Source of the DNA: DASWVC01 sp036401335
GTDB lineage: Bacteria; Verrucomicrobiota; Verrucomicrobiia; Chthoniobacterales; JAFAMB01
Direction of reading: 5' to 3'
NCBI GenBank assembly: GCA_036401335.1
Contig: DASWVC010000200.1
Coordinates: forward strand, 1-34,397
Length of the DNA stretch: 34,397 nt
A model generated the notes under the pieces. It was not told the origin of the DNA. It saw only the letters and a list, made by a program, of their open reading frames with translations, and did not search any database. Shown here in pieces: positions 1 to 8,142 of the stretch; the first letter of the stretch is position 1; each line of letters begins with the position of its first letter. The position numbers and the translations under genes were made by a program.

Positions 1-1
1 G

Positions 2-1039
2 TCATAGCTTCAGTGCATCACGGATTGCTTCGCTTGCCTGCTGGATAGCCGCTTGCGTTTCTGGCAGGTCGTGAATTCCGTTAAGCAGGACGAAGTCGTG
101 GATCATCCCGTTATACCGGATTGCGGTCACCGGCACACCAGCTTCCTTGAGCTTGCGCGCATAGGCTTCACCTTCGTCACGAAGCGGATCGTTCTCGGCA
201 GTGATGACCAGCGCTCGAGGCAGGCCGCGAAGCTGATCGATGCTGGCTCGCATTGGCACGGCGTAAGGGTTTTTGCGAGTCTTCTCGTCCGGTGCGTAGG
301 CTTTCCAGCCAAACTGCATGAAAGCCCGCGCCAAGAAACGGCCTGTGTCGAAACGGCGATAGGACTCCGTTTCGAAGTTGGTATCGGTAGCGGGAATCAG
401 GAGCACCTGAAGACGGATGTTTGGACCACTGCGATCCTTCGCCATAAGGGTCAGTGCTGCCGACATATTGCCACCCACGGAGTTTCCGGCGACAGCAATT
501 CTACTTCCATCAACGCCGATTTCGCCGCCATGTGCGGCCACCCATTTTGCGGCGGCATAGTTCTGCTCAACCTGGGTTGGAAAGACGGCGTCAGGAATGG
601 GTGTATATTCAACAAACACAGCTGCGGCTCCTGAGCCAACCACTAAATCGCGAACAAGCCGCTTGTGGTTTTCGAAGTTGCCAGCAATCCACACACCTCC
701 GTGGATGAAGAGAAGAACCGGCGGAGTCCCGGTAACCTTCTCTGGCTTCATGATGTAGAGCTTCACACTCTGGTGATCCTGGGAAATGGTCTTTTCAGAA
801 ATGGTAACGCCAGAAAGGTCGACAGGCGTCTTCGCCTGAAGGCCAGTCAGCGTTGCGCGAACCTGCGGACCAGGCAGTTCCCAGAACGGGCTACTGTCCT
901 TGTTGACCTCCGCCAGAAACGCCCGCACCTGCGGGTCGATTCGAGGATCGTTCGCAGCCTCAGGGGCTGCAGATGTTGACTGTGTCATACTGATAATCGC
1001 GCCGAGGGTGAGTAGGTTTAAACAGTAAAAACGTTTCAT
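2..1039 (-). CDS. Secreted alpha/beta hydrolase, HSL/acetyl-esterase type
   Basis: This 345-residue protein is probably an exported carboxylesterase of the hormone-sensitive-lipase (acetyl hydrolase) family. Residues 1-24 form a signal peptide: MKR, a hydrophobic stretch, then a cleavage-like STSA-A. The HSL oxyanion motif HGG is at 113-115. The nucleophile elbow GNSVGG is at 185-190, giving Ser187. The expected acid is Asp284 in ENDPLRDEG and the expected base is His314 in GMIHDF. All parts of the triad are in the normal order and the length is normal. The stop codon sits two bases from the window edge, so the gene is complete. It stands alone on the minus strand; more than 700 bp separate it from the divergent GlxA-type regulator, so regulation by that protein is only a possibility. 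The substrate is unknown. Confidence 0.9.
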   Translation of the reverse strand: MKRFYCLNLLTLGAIISMTQSTSAAPEAANDPRIDPQVRAFLAEVNKDSSPFWELPGPQVRATLTGLQAKTPVDLSGVTISEKTISQDHQSVKLYIMKPEKVTGTPPVLLFIHGGVWIAGNFENHKRLVRDLVVGSGAAAVFVEYTPIPDAVFPTQVEQNYAAAKWVAAHGGEIGVDGSRIAVAGNSVGGNMSAALTLMAKDRSGPNIRLQVLLIPATDTNFETESYRRFDTGRFLARAFMQFGWKAYAPDEKTRKNPYAVPMRASIDQLRGLPRALVITAENDPLRDEGEAYARKLKEAGVPVTAIRYNGMIHDFVLLNGIHDLPETQAAIQQASEAIRDALKL

Positions 1040-1384
1040 TGATTTTGATTTGACCCTGTTCTATGCACCTGTGAACGCCTAGAAACATTCATTGTTAGTA
1101 TCCTTTGTGCGTTTCATTTATAGCTCCATTTAGAATCAGGCGACGGCACAGGCAATGACATAAATACCGCAAAATCTGACATCGACGCTCGATTCACGGG
1201 CACCCGTTTTGTCGATGGCATCGAAATCACCGAAAACCAGCAGGCCGCTTACCGACTATAAATCAAGAATGCGTCACCACCCCGGTGCACAACATCTGGC
1301 ATTATCTCGGAGGGGGTTCTCTCAGACGTTTGGACGGAACCTCCGCACCGGCCGGTGATCTTCCTGGAACTCTCGGGCAGCAAC
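1040..1384. other. Upstream region without a recognised gene
   Basis: This stretch lies upstream of the hydrolase start. It should hold the hydrolase promoter on the minus strand, but I see no clear -35/-10 pair. Plus-strand translation around 1140-1258 shows an open stretch of coding-like composition ending in a stop (DARFTGTRFVDGIEIT is part of it). I cannot place it in a family. It could be another relic adjoining the transposase remnant that follows. Confidence 0.3.
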
Positions 1385-1545
1385 TTTAGCGCGGAGCGGG
1401 TGGTCCCCGATTTCGCCAGAAAAAGGCGCCCATCAAACGGCTCTACACGGCACCGCCCGAAGGCAGCGTGACGCTCTGCCGGGACGAAAGGGGCCCTAAT
1501 TCGGCCAAAGCCCATCCGGGCGTCGGATCCTTGCCGGATGCACCG
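1385..1545 (+). pseudogene. IS630-family transposase relic (DDE region)
   Basis: The plus-strand frame through 1438-1533 reads RLYTAPPEGSVTLC, then RDERGPNSAKAHPG. This matches the IS630/Tc1 transposase segment that normally reads LY..PP.G..V.C.DE.GP.SAK..PG, where the Asp of DE is a catalytic DDE residue. The preceding codons (FRQKKAPIK) fit the usual F..KK....LY lead-in. No start codon, flanking transposase domains or terminal inverted repeats are visible, and stops and frame changes surround it. I read it as a decayed insertion-sequence fragment. Its boundaries are approximate. The family assignment rests on this one motif block. Confidence 0.5.
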
Positions 1546-1793
1546 CTTAGACGGGCAATTTCACGGCCGAACCGCTGGCGGATGTTCTTCGGCAGCCGGC
1601 ACTGTGGCTGTCATCCGGGACCGGGTCAGACAAATCAGAGCCGGTGAAAAAGCCCTGGTTGATGGCGATAAAGTTAAACAAGGGCTGCGCAACCTACTCG
1701 CCAGATAGCCGCTCGGTTAAATACCGTTACAATTCCGAAGCTCCAGCAGAGTATCGTGATGCGATTCACTTTTGTGGAAAGGCGGCAGAACGA

Positions 1794-2807
1794 ATGTATG
1801 AGTCGGTGGAATCTATGATGGGATACGACACACGCAGGATCGTCATCGTCGGTGCGCCGCCAGTACAAATACTCGACGTAGCTGGTCCGCTCGAGGTGTT
1901 CTCAAGTGTTCCCAAGTACCACGTGGACCTGGGAACCCCGGATGGAACCGGTGTGCTCTGGTCGAGTCGCGGCCTAGCGTTTACAAATGCGATCCCAATA
2001 GAAAATCTGACCGGATCTATCGATACACTTGTCATCGTTGGTGGACCTGGGTCCGAGAGCGGTACGTATGACGAGCGCTTCTTAGCATGGATTGGCGAGG
2101 CCGCGACGCGGTCACGGCGCATCGCTTCCATCTGCACGGGCGCCTTTTTGTTAGCAGCTACCGGTCTGCTCGATGGTAAGGAGGCCGTAACCCATTGGAA
2201 TTTCTGCAACAAGCTCGCGAGGGAGTTTCCGGCTGTGCGGGTTCGACGCGATCCAATCTACATTCGTGAGGGCAACACTTACACCTCCGCCGGCATCACG
2301 GCTGGCATCGACCTTATGTTGGCTTTAGTCGAGCAAGACTGTGGACATCAGGTTGCTCTGAATGTCGCCCGCCATCTCTTGATGTTCGTTGTACGGCCAG
2401 GAGGCCAGGCGCAGTTTAGCCAGATGCTATTGCGTCAAGCGCCAAATTCCCATCCGCTGCGAGAGCTGCAGGTGTGGCTGCTTGAACACCTGCAAGAGGA
2501 TATCTCCGTAGAACGACTTGCAAAACAAATGTCCATGAGCCCGCGCCATTTCGCGCGCGTATGCTTACGCGAGACGGGTATGAACCCAGGACAATTTGTT
2601 GATCGTATGCGGGTTGAATCAGCACAACAGATGATCCTCGCTTCAGCCATGGGCCTTAAGGAGATCGCGGATGCGTGTGGGTTCCGGACAGTAGACCGCC
2701 TACGACGGACATTTATTCGCGTCACCGGAATCACAGCTGGGCAATACGCCGCTCGCTTCAAGCGCTGCGCGGTGCCGTCAGACCAAGGGATACCGCTCAG
2801 TGGCTGA
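1794..2807 (+). CDS. GlxA-family transcriptional regulator (DJ-1/PfpI + AraC HTH)
   Basis: This is a two-domain regulator of the GlxA type. Counting from the ATG at 1794 (337 aa), residues about 13-180 form a DJ-1/PfpI class-I glutamine-amidotransferase-like domain. Its nucleophile-elbow sequence ASICTGAFLLAA is at 111-122, with Cys114. Residues about 222-325 form an AraC/XylS DNA-binding domain with two helix-turn-helix units, one around 235-258 and one around 286-311 (EIADACGF). An earlier in-frame ATG at 1644 would add 50 residues that belong to neither domain and run into the transposase relic. The ATG at 1794 is preceded by GGAAAGG at 1776-1782 and gives the usual family length, so I prefer it. 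Such proteins often sense small amines or metabolites; the target here is unknown. Confidence 0.87.
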   Translation: MYESVESMMGYDTRRIVIVGAPPVQILDVAGPLEVFSSVPKYHVDLGTPDGTGVLWSSRGLAFTNAIPIENLTGSIDTLVIVGGPGSESGTYDERFLAWIGEAATRSRRIASICTGAFLLAATGLLDGKEAVTHWNFCNKLAREFPAVRVRRDPIYIREGNTYTSAGITAGIDLMLALVEQDCGHQVALNVARHLLMFVVRPGGQAQFSQMLLRQAPNSHPLRELQVWLLEHLQEDISVERLAKQMSMSPRHFARVCLRETGMNPGQFVDRMRVESAQQMILASAMGLKEIADACGFRTVDRLRRTFIRVTGITAGQYAARFKRCAVPSDQGIPLSG

Positions 2808-3286
2808 CAGTTGTGCGTGAGCGTTCTTCTTGAACCCGCAATAGCCCGCCTCTCAATGGAACGGCTGGCGGTGCGCGTTCCGGTCAGCGGTGGCTTGCCG
2901 GCCGGCGCCGGGTGCACCGCCCGATCGTTCGAGGCCGCCTGAACTCATAAATGGAAACAGAACACGCAAGCAACCACGATCAACAAAACCACCCGCAAGC
3001 AAGAGCGTTTTTGCAGAACTTGACGCACAGAACTGCCGGATTTGGGTTTTGCGGCCTGCCAACTTGCCTGGTGGCCGGGATTTTCACGTGTTGACTACAC
3101 TGAAAAAACATCTGGTCTTCGCAAAGCGGGAGCGGAAAACTCCGTCAGCTCTGCCCTGTTAAACCCGGAAGGTTCCGTACAGGGCAGCCTGACCGGCGAT
3201 GGCCACCTCACGGCAAGTCGTGGATCCGATTCCCCGGGCACTACCCAAGTCTCAAAGGCTCTGGCGCGCCCTAAAGCGGTGTACTC
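2808..3286. other. Intergenic region, no gene seen
   Basis: This 479-bp stretch lies between the GlxA-type regulator and the 3' end of the ABC transporter operon. Small open frames of 80-90 codons cross it on both strands (for example 2890-3162 and 3042-3290 on the plus strand). None shows a recognisable motif, a good ribosome site or coding-like periodicity. I see no convincing terminator hairpin with a T-tract for either flanking gene. Confidence 0.5.
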
Positions 3287-4342
3287 CTAGAAATCGAATT
3301 TGTCGATGTTGTCCTTGTTGAAGATAAAGGGAGGACCCAGCAAAATCTGGCTGCCGTTGATCACTTTCAATTTGCCGAGGCGGCCGGCGTCGAGTTCGGT
3401 GTCGCCCGGTTTCAGCTTTCCGTCAACGACGGCACGCATGGCGTAGGCGGAAGCATACCCCAGGTCGACGGGGTTCCAGAGCACGACGGATTTCACGCAG
3501 CCATTGTGCACGAACGGCTTCATCTGGTTGGGTGTCGACAAACCGATCACCGCGATCTTGCCGATCAGGTTGGCTGAAGTGATGGCGTCAGCCACCCCGG
3601 GACCGGCCACGCTGGACAGCCCGATGATACCTTTAACTTTCGGGTACGCTTTCACGATCTGGCCGGTCACCTTGAACGCAAGCTGCTGGTCTTCTTCGGC
3701 CGGCAACACCGTCACGAGGTTAAGCTTGAGGCCGGCCGCAGGAATGTACTTCTTGATTTCGGCAATCCAGGCATTCTGGCCGGCCGCGGTGGTCGAACTG
3801 GTGACAATCGCAAAGTCCGCTTCCTTGCCGATTTCGGTCACCAAGGCATCGACTAGGGCTTTGGCCACGCCATCCGGGGTGCACTGTTGGAGAAACCATT
3901 CCCGCGCGTCGGGTTGTGATTCGGCATCGTAACCGATCACGTGAATGCCGGATTTGAGCGCCTTGCGCAGCACCGGCGAGATCGCAACGGGGTCATTCGC
4001 GGCGAAAAAGATGCCGTCAACCCCACGGGACATCGCGTTGTCGACGAACTCAATTTGTTTCTGGATATCACCCTCGGTCGGTGCATCGGTGGTCACGTCC
4101 GTTTGCAGGCCGTTCTTGGTCAGTTCGGCACAACCTTCGGCAATGCCTTTTGCGGTCGCACCGAAATAGCCGATGCCGATCAATTTCGGGATGTCGGCCA
4201 GGACAATTTTCTTGCCTTGCAGGTTCTTTGGGTTGGTGGGTTTACCGCCATCGTAGGTCGAGTCCGCGGCAAACGCCGGTGTGCCGGATAAGGTGGCGAG
4301 GAGCAGCATGCTCCCGGTTAACGCGATTTTATTCAGGGTCAT
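3287..4342 (-). CDS. Sugar ABC transporter periplasmic binding protein, RhaS/LsrB-like
   Basis: This 351-residue type-I periplasmic binding protein delivers a sugar-like ligand to the permease encoded just upstream. Residues 1-25 are a signal peptide ending TPAFA. The mature part opens with the family segment KIVLADIPKLIGIGYF (45-60), continues with PVLRKALKSGIHVIGYD (123-139, Asp139 in the ligand pocket), and ends with WNPVDLGY at 289-296 and FNKDNIDKFDF at the C terminus. WNPxDLGY is typical of rhamnose-binding RhaS, while the C-terminal segment resembles AI-2-binding LsrB. The Asp-Gln pair that LsrB uses for AI-2 reads Gly-Gln here (188-189), which argues against AI-2. I start at the ATG at 4342, 13 bp after the permease stop; the longer frame from 4408 would overlap the permease and bury the signal peptide. 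Confidence 0.9.
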   Translation of the reverse strand: MTLNKIALTGSMLLLATLSGTPAFAADSTYDGGKPTNPKNLQGKKIVLADIPKLIGIGYFGATAKGIAEGCAELTKNGLQTDVTTDAPTEGDIQKQIEFVDNAMSRGVDGIFFAANDPVAISPVLRKALKSGIHVIGYDAESQPDAREWFLQQCTPDGVAKALVDALVTEIGKEADFAIVTSSTTAAGQNAWIAEIKKYIPAAGLKLNLVTVLPAEEDQQLAFKVTGQIVKAYPKVKGIIGLSSVAGPGVADAITSANLIGKIAVIGLSTPNQMKPFVHNGCVKSVVLWNPVDLGYASAYAMRAVVDGKLKPGDTELDAGRLGKLKVINGSQILLGPPFIFNKDNIDKFDF

Positions 4343-4355
4343 GGTCAGGGGAATA

Positions 4356-6410
4356 TCAGCGGGTTGGGTTCGGTTGGTTTTTTGGAACGCGGCGGCCCGC
4401 GAGGGCATGCTTTTCCAAATATTGGTTCAGGAGAATGGAAGCGATGAGCACGGTACCGATGAGGATCACGGTGCCTTCGCCGCGAACACCGGAGAGTTGC
4501 AGTCCATTCTTAAGCAATTGGATAATGACGACTCCCAGCGTCGTGCCGAGGATCGTGCCGCGTCCCCCGAAGATGCTGGTCCCGCCAAAGACAACGGCGG
4601 CGATGACGTCGAGCTCCAGGCCGGTGGCGGCATCCGCCCGGGTGCTGGTGACGCGAGACGTGTAGATGAACCCGGCGAGACCCGCCATAAAGCCGCTGAG
4701 CGCATAGACAACCAATTTGAGCCGGCCGACCCCCAACCCGGCAAAGCGGGCGGCGGTTTCGTTGTTGCCGATGGCGTAAAGGCACCGACCGAACGGGGTA
4801 CAAGCGAGCGCCAGGGCGCTTACGAAGAGCACAAGTAGGAGCACGTAAAGCTGGACTGGCAGTCCAAACAGGTCTCCGCTCCCCCAGAACGCGAACGACT
4901 CCGGGAACCCGTGCACGGAACGCGATTCACTGATCCCAAACGAAAGCCCGCGGTAGATGGCCAGGGTGGCCAGGGTTACAATGAGCGGCGGCACGCCGAG
5001 GTAGACGATAACCAAGCCATTCAAATAACCGGCGAGGCCCCCGCCAAAGATCGCGATGAGCACGGCCACCCACAGCGGTAGGTGGAACGTCTGCCAGGAA
5101 AAGCCGAGCAGCACGGCGCTCAAGGCGACCATCGAGCCAACTGACAGGTCAATGCCGCCAAGGATGATAATGAAAGTCATCGGGACGGCCAGAAGGGCCG
5201 TCTCGCTCATGAAACGCACTTGGTTCAGCAAGTTGGCCGGGGTAAAAAACCGGTCCGTGTGAAAAGAAAGGACAACCACGGCCAGGACCAGGATGCCGAT
5301 CATCATGGCTTCCTGCAGCGTGAGCCAACGCCAATTAAGGAACTTCGGCGAGGTGGCCGTCGTGTTGACGTTGCCGCCGCTGACAACGCCCACCGATGAA
5401 GTCTGGCGGCGCCGGAACACGTCCAGCAAAATGGTAAGGAGAATGAGGCTGCCCTGGACCGTCTGAAACCACTCGGATCGAATGTGGAGGAACACCAGGG
5501 CACTGCCGATGGTTTGAAGAAGGATGGCACCCAGCAACGCCCCCACAACCGTTCCGGTTCCGCCCAGGATGCTCACACCCCCGATAACGGCAGCCGTGAT
5601 GACGGTGAGTTCAAACCCGGTCGCGGCGTTTGCCTGGATCGCGTTGAAATTTGTTGCGTAAAGAATGGCGGCGATGCCCACAAGCAATCCGTTCAGGACA
5701 AATACCCGGATAGTGATCCGACGCTCGGAGATCCCGGACAGCCGCGCCGCTTCGGCGTTGCCGCCGACGGCATACAACTGGCGTCCGCCGGCGAAAAAGC
5801 GCAGCCACACCGAAAACAACGCCCCGAAAACGACCATGGCACAGATCGGCAACGGCACCCCGAACGGGTGAAGGCGGCTGATGGCGAATCCGGGAGGGAG
5901 GCCGTAAATCCACTTTCCCCCCGTGGTCAGGATCAGACCGCCTTTGAGGATGCTGGCCATCCCCAGCGTGGTGACAATGGCGGGGATGCGCCCATACGCG
6001 ACCAAGAGCCCATTCACCAACCCGATGACGCCCCCGGTCACAATGGCGATGAGGAAAACCGCGGGCAGGGGCATGCCGCCGACCGCGAGCTTCCCGGCGA
6101 CGGTGGCGCAAACCCCGAGGGCTGCGCCGATGGAAATATCGATGTGCCCGCAGAGGATGACCATCGTCATGCCGACGGCCGCAACGCCGATGTACGAGGA
6201 ATTAAATAGGATGTCGACCAGGTTGCCGGGCTCGATGAACCCGCGGTTGACGGAAGTAACGCCCGCCAGGACGACGATAAACGCAACGATGAGGACGGCT
6301 TCCTGCCGGTTAAGCCAGCTCCAGTCACGGCGCGCCCGCAGCGGCGGCGGAGACGCTCTGAAGGAAGCGCTTGGGCTGCTTGAGTCCGGAGAAACCGACG
6401 TGGAGGGCAT
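4356..6410 (-). CDS. Sugar ABC transporter permease, two RbsC-type domains in one chain
   Basis: This 684-residue protein is a head-to-tail fusion of two complete BPD_transp_2 (RbsC/RhaP/LsrC) permease domains. In the usual ribose, rhamnose or AI-2 importers these are one homodimerising gene or two separate genes. Domain 1 spans about 36-335 and domain 2 about 364-668, joined by a hydrophilic Ser/Gly/Asn/Thr-rich linker at 336-360. Each half repeats the signature pieces: GHIDISIGA (88-96) and GGIDLSVGS (418-426), GRQLYAVGGNAEAARLSGI (209-227) and GRCLYAIGNNETAARFAGL (541-559), plus TGFEL/TGLEL followed by GGVSILGG/GGTSIFGG. The two halves are clearly diverged, so this looks like a fusion of paralogues (RhaP+RhaQ or LsrC+LsrD type) rather than a recent duplication. 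It lies between the ATPase and the binding protein. Confidence 0.92.
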   Translation of the reverse strand: MPSTSVSPDSSSPSASFRASPPPLRARRDWSWLNRQEAVLIVAFIVVLAGVTSVNRGFIEPGNLVDILFNSSYIGVAAVGMTMVILCGHIDISIGAALGVCATVAGKLAVGGMPLPAVFLIAIVTGGVIGLVNGLLVAYGRIPAIVTTLGMASILKGGLILTTGGKWIYGLPPGFAISRLHPFGVPLPICAMVVFGALFSVWLRFFAGGRQLYAVGGNAEAARLSGISERRITIRVFVLNGLLVGIAAILYATNFNAIQANAATGFELTVITAAVIGGVSILGGTGTVVGALLGAILLQTIGSALVFLHIRSEWFQTVQGSLILLTILLDVFRRRQTSSVGVVSGGNVNTTATSPKFLNWRWLTLQEAMMIGILVLAVVVLSFHTDRFFTPANLLNQVRFMSETALLAVPMTFIIILGGIDLSVGSMVALSAVLLGFSWQTFHLPLWVAVLIAIFGGGLAGYLNGLVIVYLGVPPLIVTLATLAIYRGLSFGISESRSVHGFPESFAFWGSGDLFGLPVQLYVLLLVLFVSALALACTPFGRCLYAIGNNETAARFAGLGVGRLKLVVYALSGFMAGLAGFIYTSRVTSTRADAATGLELDVIAAVVFGGTSIFGGRGTILGTTLGVVIIQLLKNGLQLSGVRGEGTVILIGTVLIASILLNQYLEKHALAGRRVPKNQPNPTR

Positions 6411-6484
6411 GTTCTTGGGTTTTTTCCTTACCGCGCCCGGCCATCGTTAGGGGCGACGCAGCCGCGGTGGGAGGGAATCATCTG

Positions 6485-8068
6485 TCAGGATTGATCGTGG
6501 GTCGGGCTAATCGCCGTAACAACGTTTGCCGCCGGCCGGCCGTCGCCACGGCCCAATGCAGCCGCCAGAACTTTTTCCTGGTCTGCCTGAGCCCGGGTGA
6601 ACTCTGCAACCAGCCGGCCTTCCCGCATCACCGCAATTCGGTCAGCCAGCCGGAGAACTTCCGGCAGGTCGCTCGAGATTACCACAATGGCCATCTTTTC
6701 TTCCCGGGCAAGCGTATCCAGCAACCGGTGGATCTCCGCTCGAGCGCCAACGTCGATGCCGCGGGTCGGCTCGTCCACGATGAGCAACTTCGGTTTGGTC
6801 GCCAGCCACTTGGCAAGGACAATTTTCTGTTGGTTGCCCCCGGACAAGTTGCGGGCGAGCTGGTGGCGGTACGGCGTCTTGATGCGAAGCGACCCGATGA
6901 ATTCGTCAGCCAACGTCGACTCCGCACCAAAATCGAGAAATGGTCCCCGGACCATTTGCCAGATTCGCGTCAGTCCGATGTTTTGCGCGACGGACATGGC
7001 CGTGACCAGGCCCTGGCGCTGCCGGTCTTCAGGGACGTAGGCAATGCCCAACGCGACTGCATCCTGGGGACGACGGATCTGCACCGGCCGGCCTTCCACC
7101 TCGATTGATCCGGATTCGGCGGGTGCCACCCCGAAGATTGCCTGGGCGAGTTCCGAACGGCCGGACCCGATCAGCCCGGCCAAGCCGACAATTTCTCCGG
7201 CCCGTACCTCCAGCGAGGCGTCCCGGAGCAACGGCCGGCAGGCAAGGTTACGGGCCCGCAGGAACACGGGGTTGTGGTTCGGCGCCGTGTCCAGATGGGG
7301 AGCGGGTTCCTGGGACAAGGCCCGACCGACCATCATCTTGATCAACTCCGGCTCCGTGGTGTCTCGGGCCGGCTTGGTTCCGACCAGTTTGCCATCCCGG
7401 AGCACCGTCACGCGGTCGGCCAAGGCAAAGATTTCATCCAGCCGGTGGCTGATGTAAACAATGGCGGCTTGTTGGGCGCGGAGTTTCCGGATGATCCCAA
7501 ACAAACGCTCGGTGTCGTGCTGGGTAAGCACGGCGGTGGGCTCGTCCAGGATCAGAATGCGGGCGTGGCGCGACAACGCTTTGGCTATTTCGACCCGCTG
7601 GCGATTCCCCACGGACAGCGTCCCCACCCGGGAACGAACGTTAAGGTCGCTCGCGTCGAGGTTCTCGAGCAGCTTGACCGCATCGCGTTCCGCGGTTGCC
7701 CAATCCAGGGTGAGTTTAAGGTACCGCCGGGGCATGTGCCCTGCAAAAATGTTCTCTGCGACCGTCAACTCCGGGTAGAGACTGAATTCCTGATAAATGG
7801 TCGCGACGCCTTTGGCAGTGGCATCACCGGGATGCGAGTGGTGCACCGGAATGCCGCCGATCAGCATTTCACCTCTGTCAGGTGGGTAAACGCCCGAAAT
7901 GATTTTGATCAGCGTCGATTTCCCGGCGCCGTTTTCACCCAGCAGCGCGTGCACCTCGCCGGGTCGAACGTCGAACGAAACATCGTCCAATGCCTGCACG
8001 CCAGGGAACGCTTTGCTCAAATGCCGGATCTCCAGCAGCGGCGCAGACGGGTCGGGGGGAGCAACCAT
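6485..8068 (-). CDS. Sugar ABC transporter ATP-binding protein (two NBDs)
   Basis: This is a 527-residue double ATPase of the RbsA/RhaT/LsrA/MglA family that powers the fused permease. The first nucleotide-binding domain has Walker A GENGAGKST (44-52), Q93 in the Q-loop, signature LSVGN (151-155) and Walker B ILDEPT (173-178). The second has the degenerate P-loop GLIGSGRSE (298-306) normal for this family, signature LSGGNQQ (408-414) and VDEPT (431-435). It is first in the minus-strand operon, 74 bp upstream of the permease. The order ATPase, permease(s), binding protein is that of lsrACDB. Its start lies only 74 bp from the divergent SDR start, so the operon promoter should sit in that gap, although no clear -35/-10 is visible. 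Confidence 0.93.
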   Translation of the reverse strand: MVAPPDPSAPLLEIRHLSKAFPGVQALDDVSFDVRPGEVHALLGENGAGKSTLIKIISGVYPPDRGEMLIGGIPVHHSHPGDATAKGVATIYQEFSLYPELTVAENIFAGHMPRRYLKLTLDWATAERDAVKLLENLDASDLNVRSRVGTLSVGNRQRVEIAKALSRHARILILDEPTAVLTQHDTERLFGIIRKLRAQQAAIVYISHRLDEIFALADRVTVLRDGKLVGTKPARDTTEPELIKMMVGRALSQEPAPHLDTAPNHNPVFLRARNLACRPLLRDASLEVRAGEIVGLAGLIGSGRSELAQAIFGVAPAESGSIEVEGRPVQIRRPQDAVALGIAYVPEDRQRQGLVTAMSVAQNIGLTRIWQMVRGPFLDFGAESTLADEFIGSLRIKTPYRHQLARNLSGGNQQKIVLAKWLATKPKLLIVDEPTRGIDVGARAEIHRLLDTLAREEKMAIVVISSDLPEVLRLADRIAVMREGRLVAEFTRAQADQEKVLAAALGRGDGRPAANVVTAISPTHDQS

Positions 8069-8142
8069 GGGTAACCAATTAACGTTCAGGAAGCGAAAAG
8101 ATCAATCTTGTTGGTGAAAGACGACGAAGTGCTTGAGTGAGA

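Noticed and set aside
2890..3290. Two overlapping plus-strand open frames of 82-90 codons
   Set aside because: No family resemblance, no ribosome site, and low-complexity mixed composition. Treated as non-coding.
5484..6209. Open frame of 241 codons opposite the permease gene
   Set aside because: Its composition (Asp, Gly, Arg, His) is typical of the reverse strand of membrane-protein codons. No motif or ribosome site is seen.
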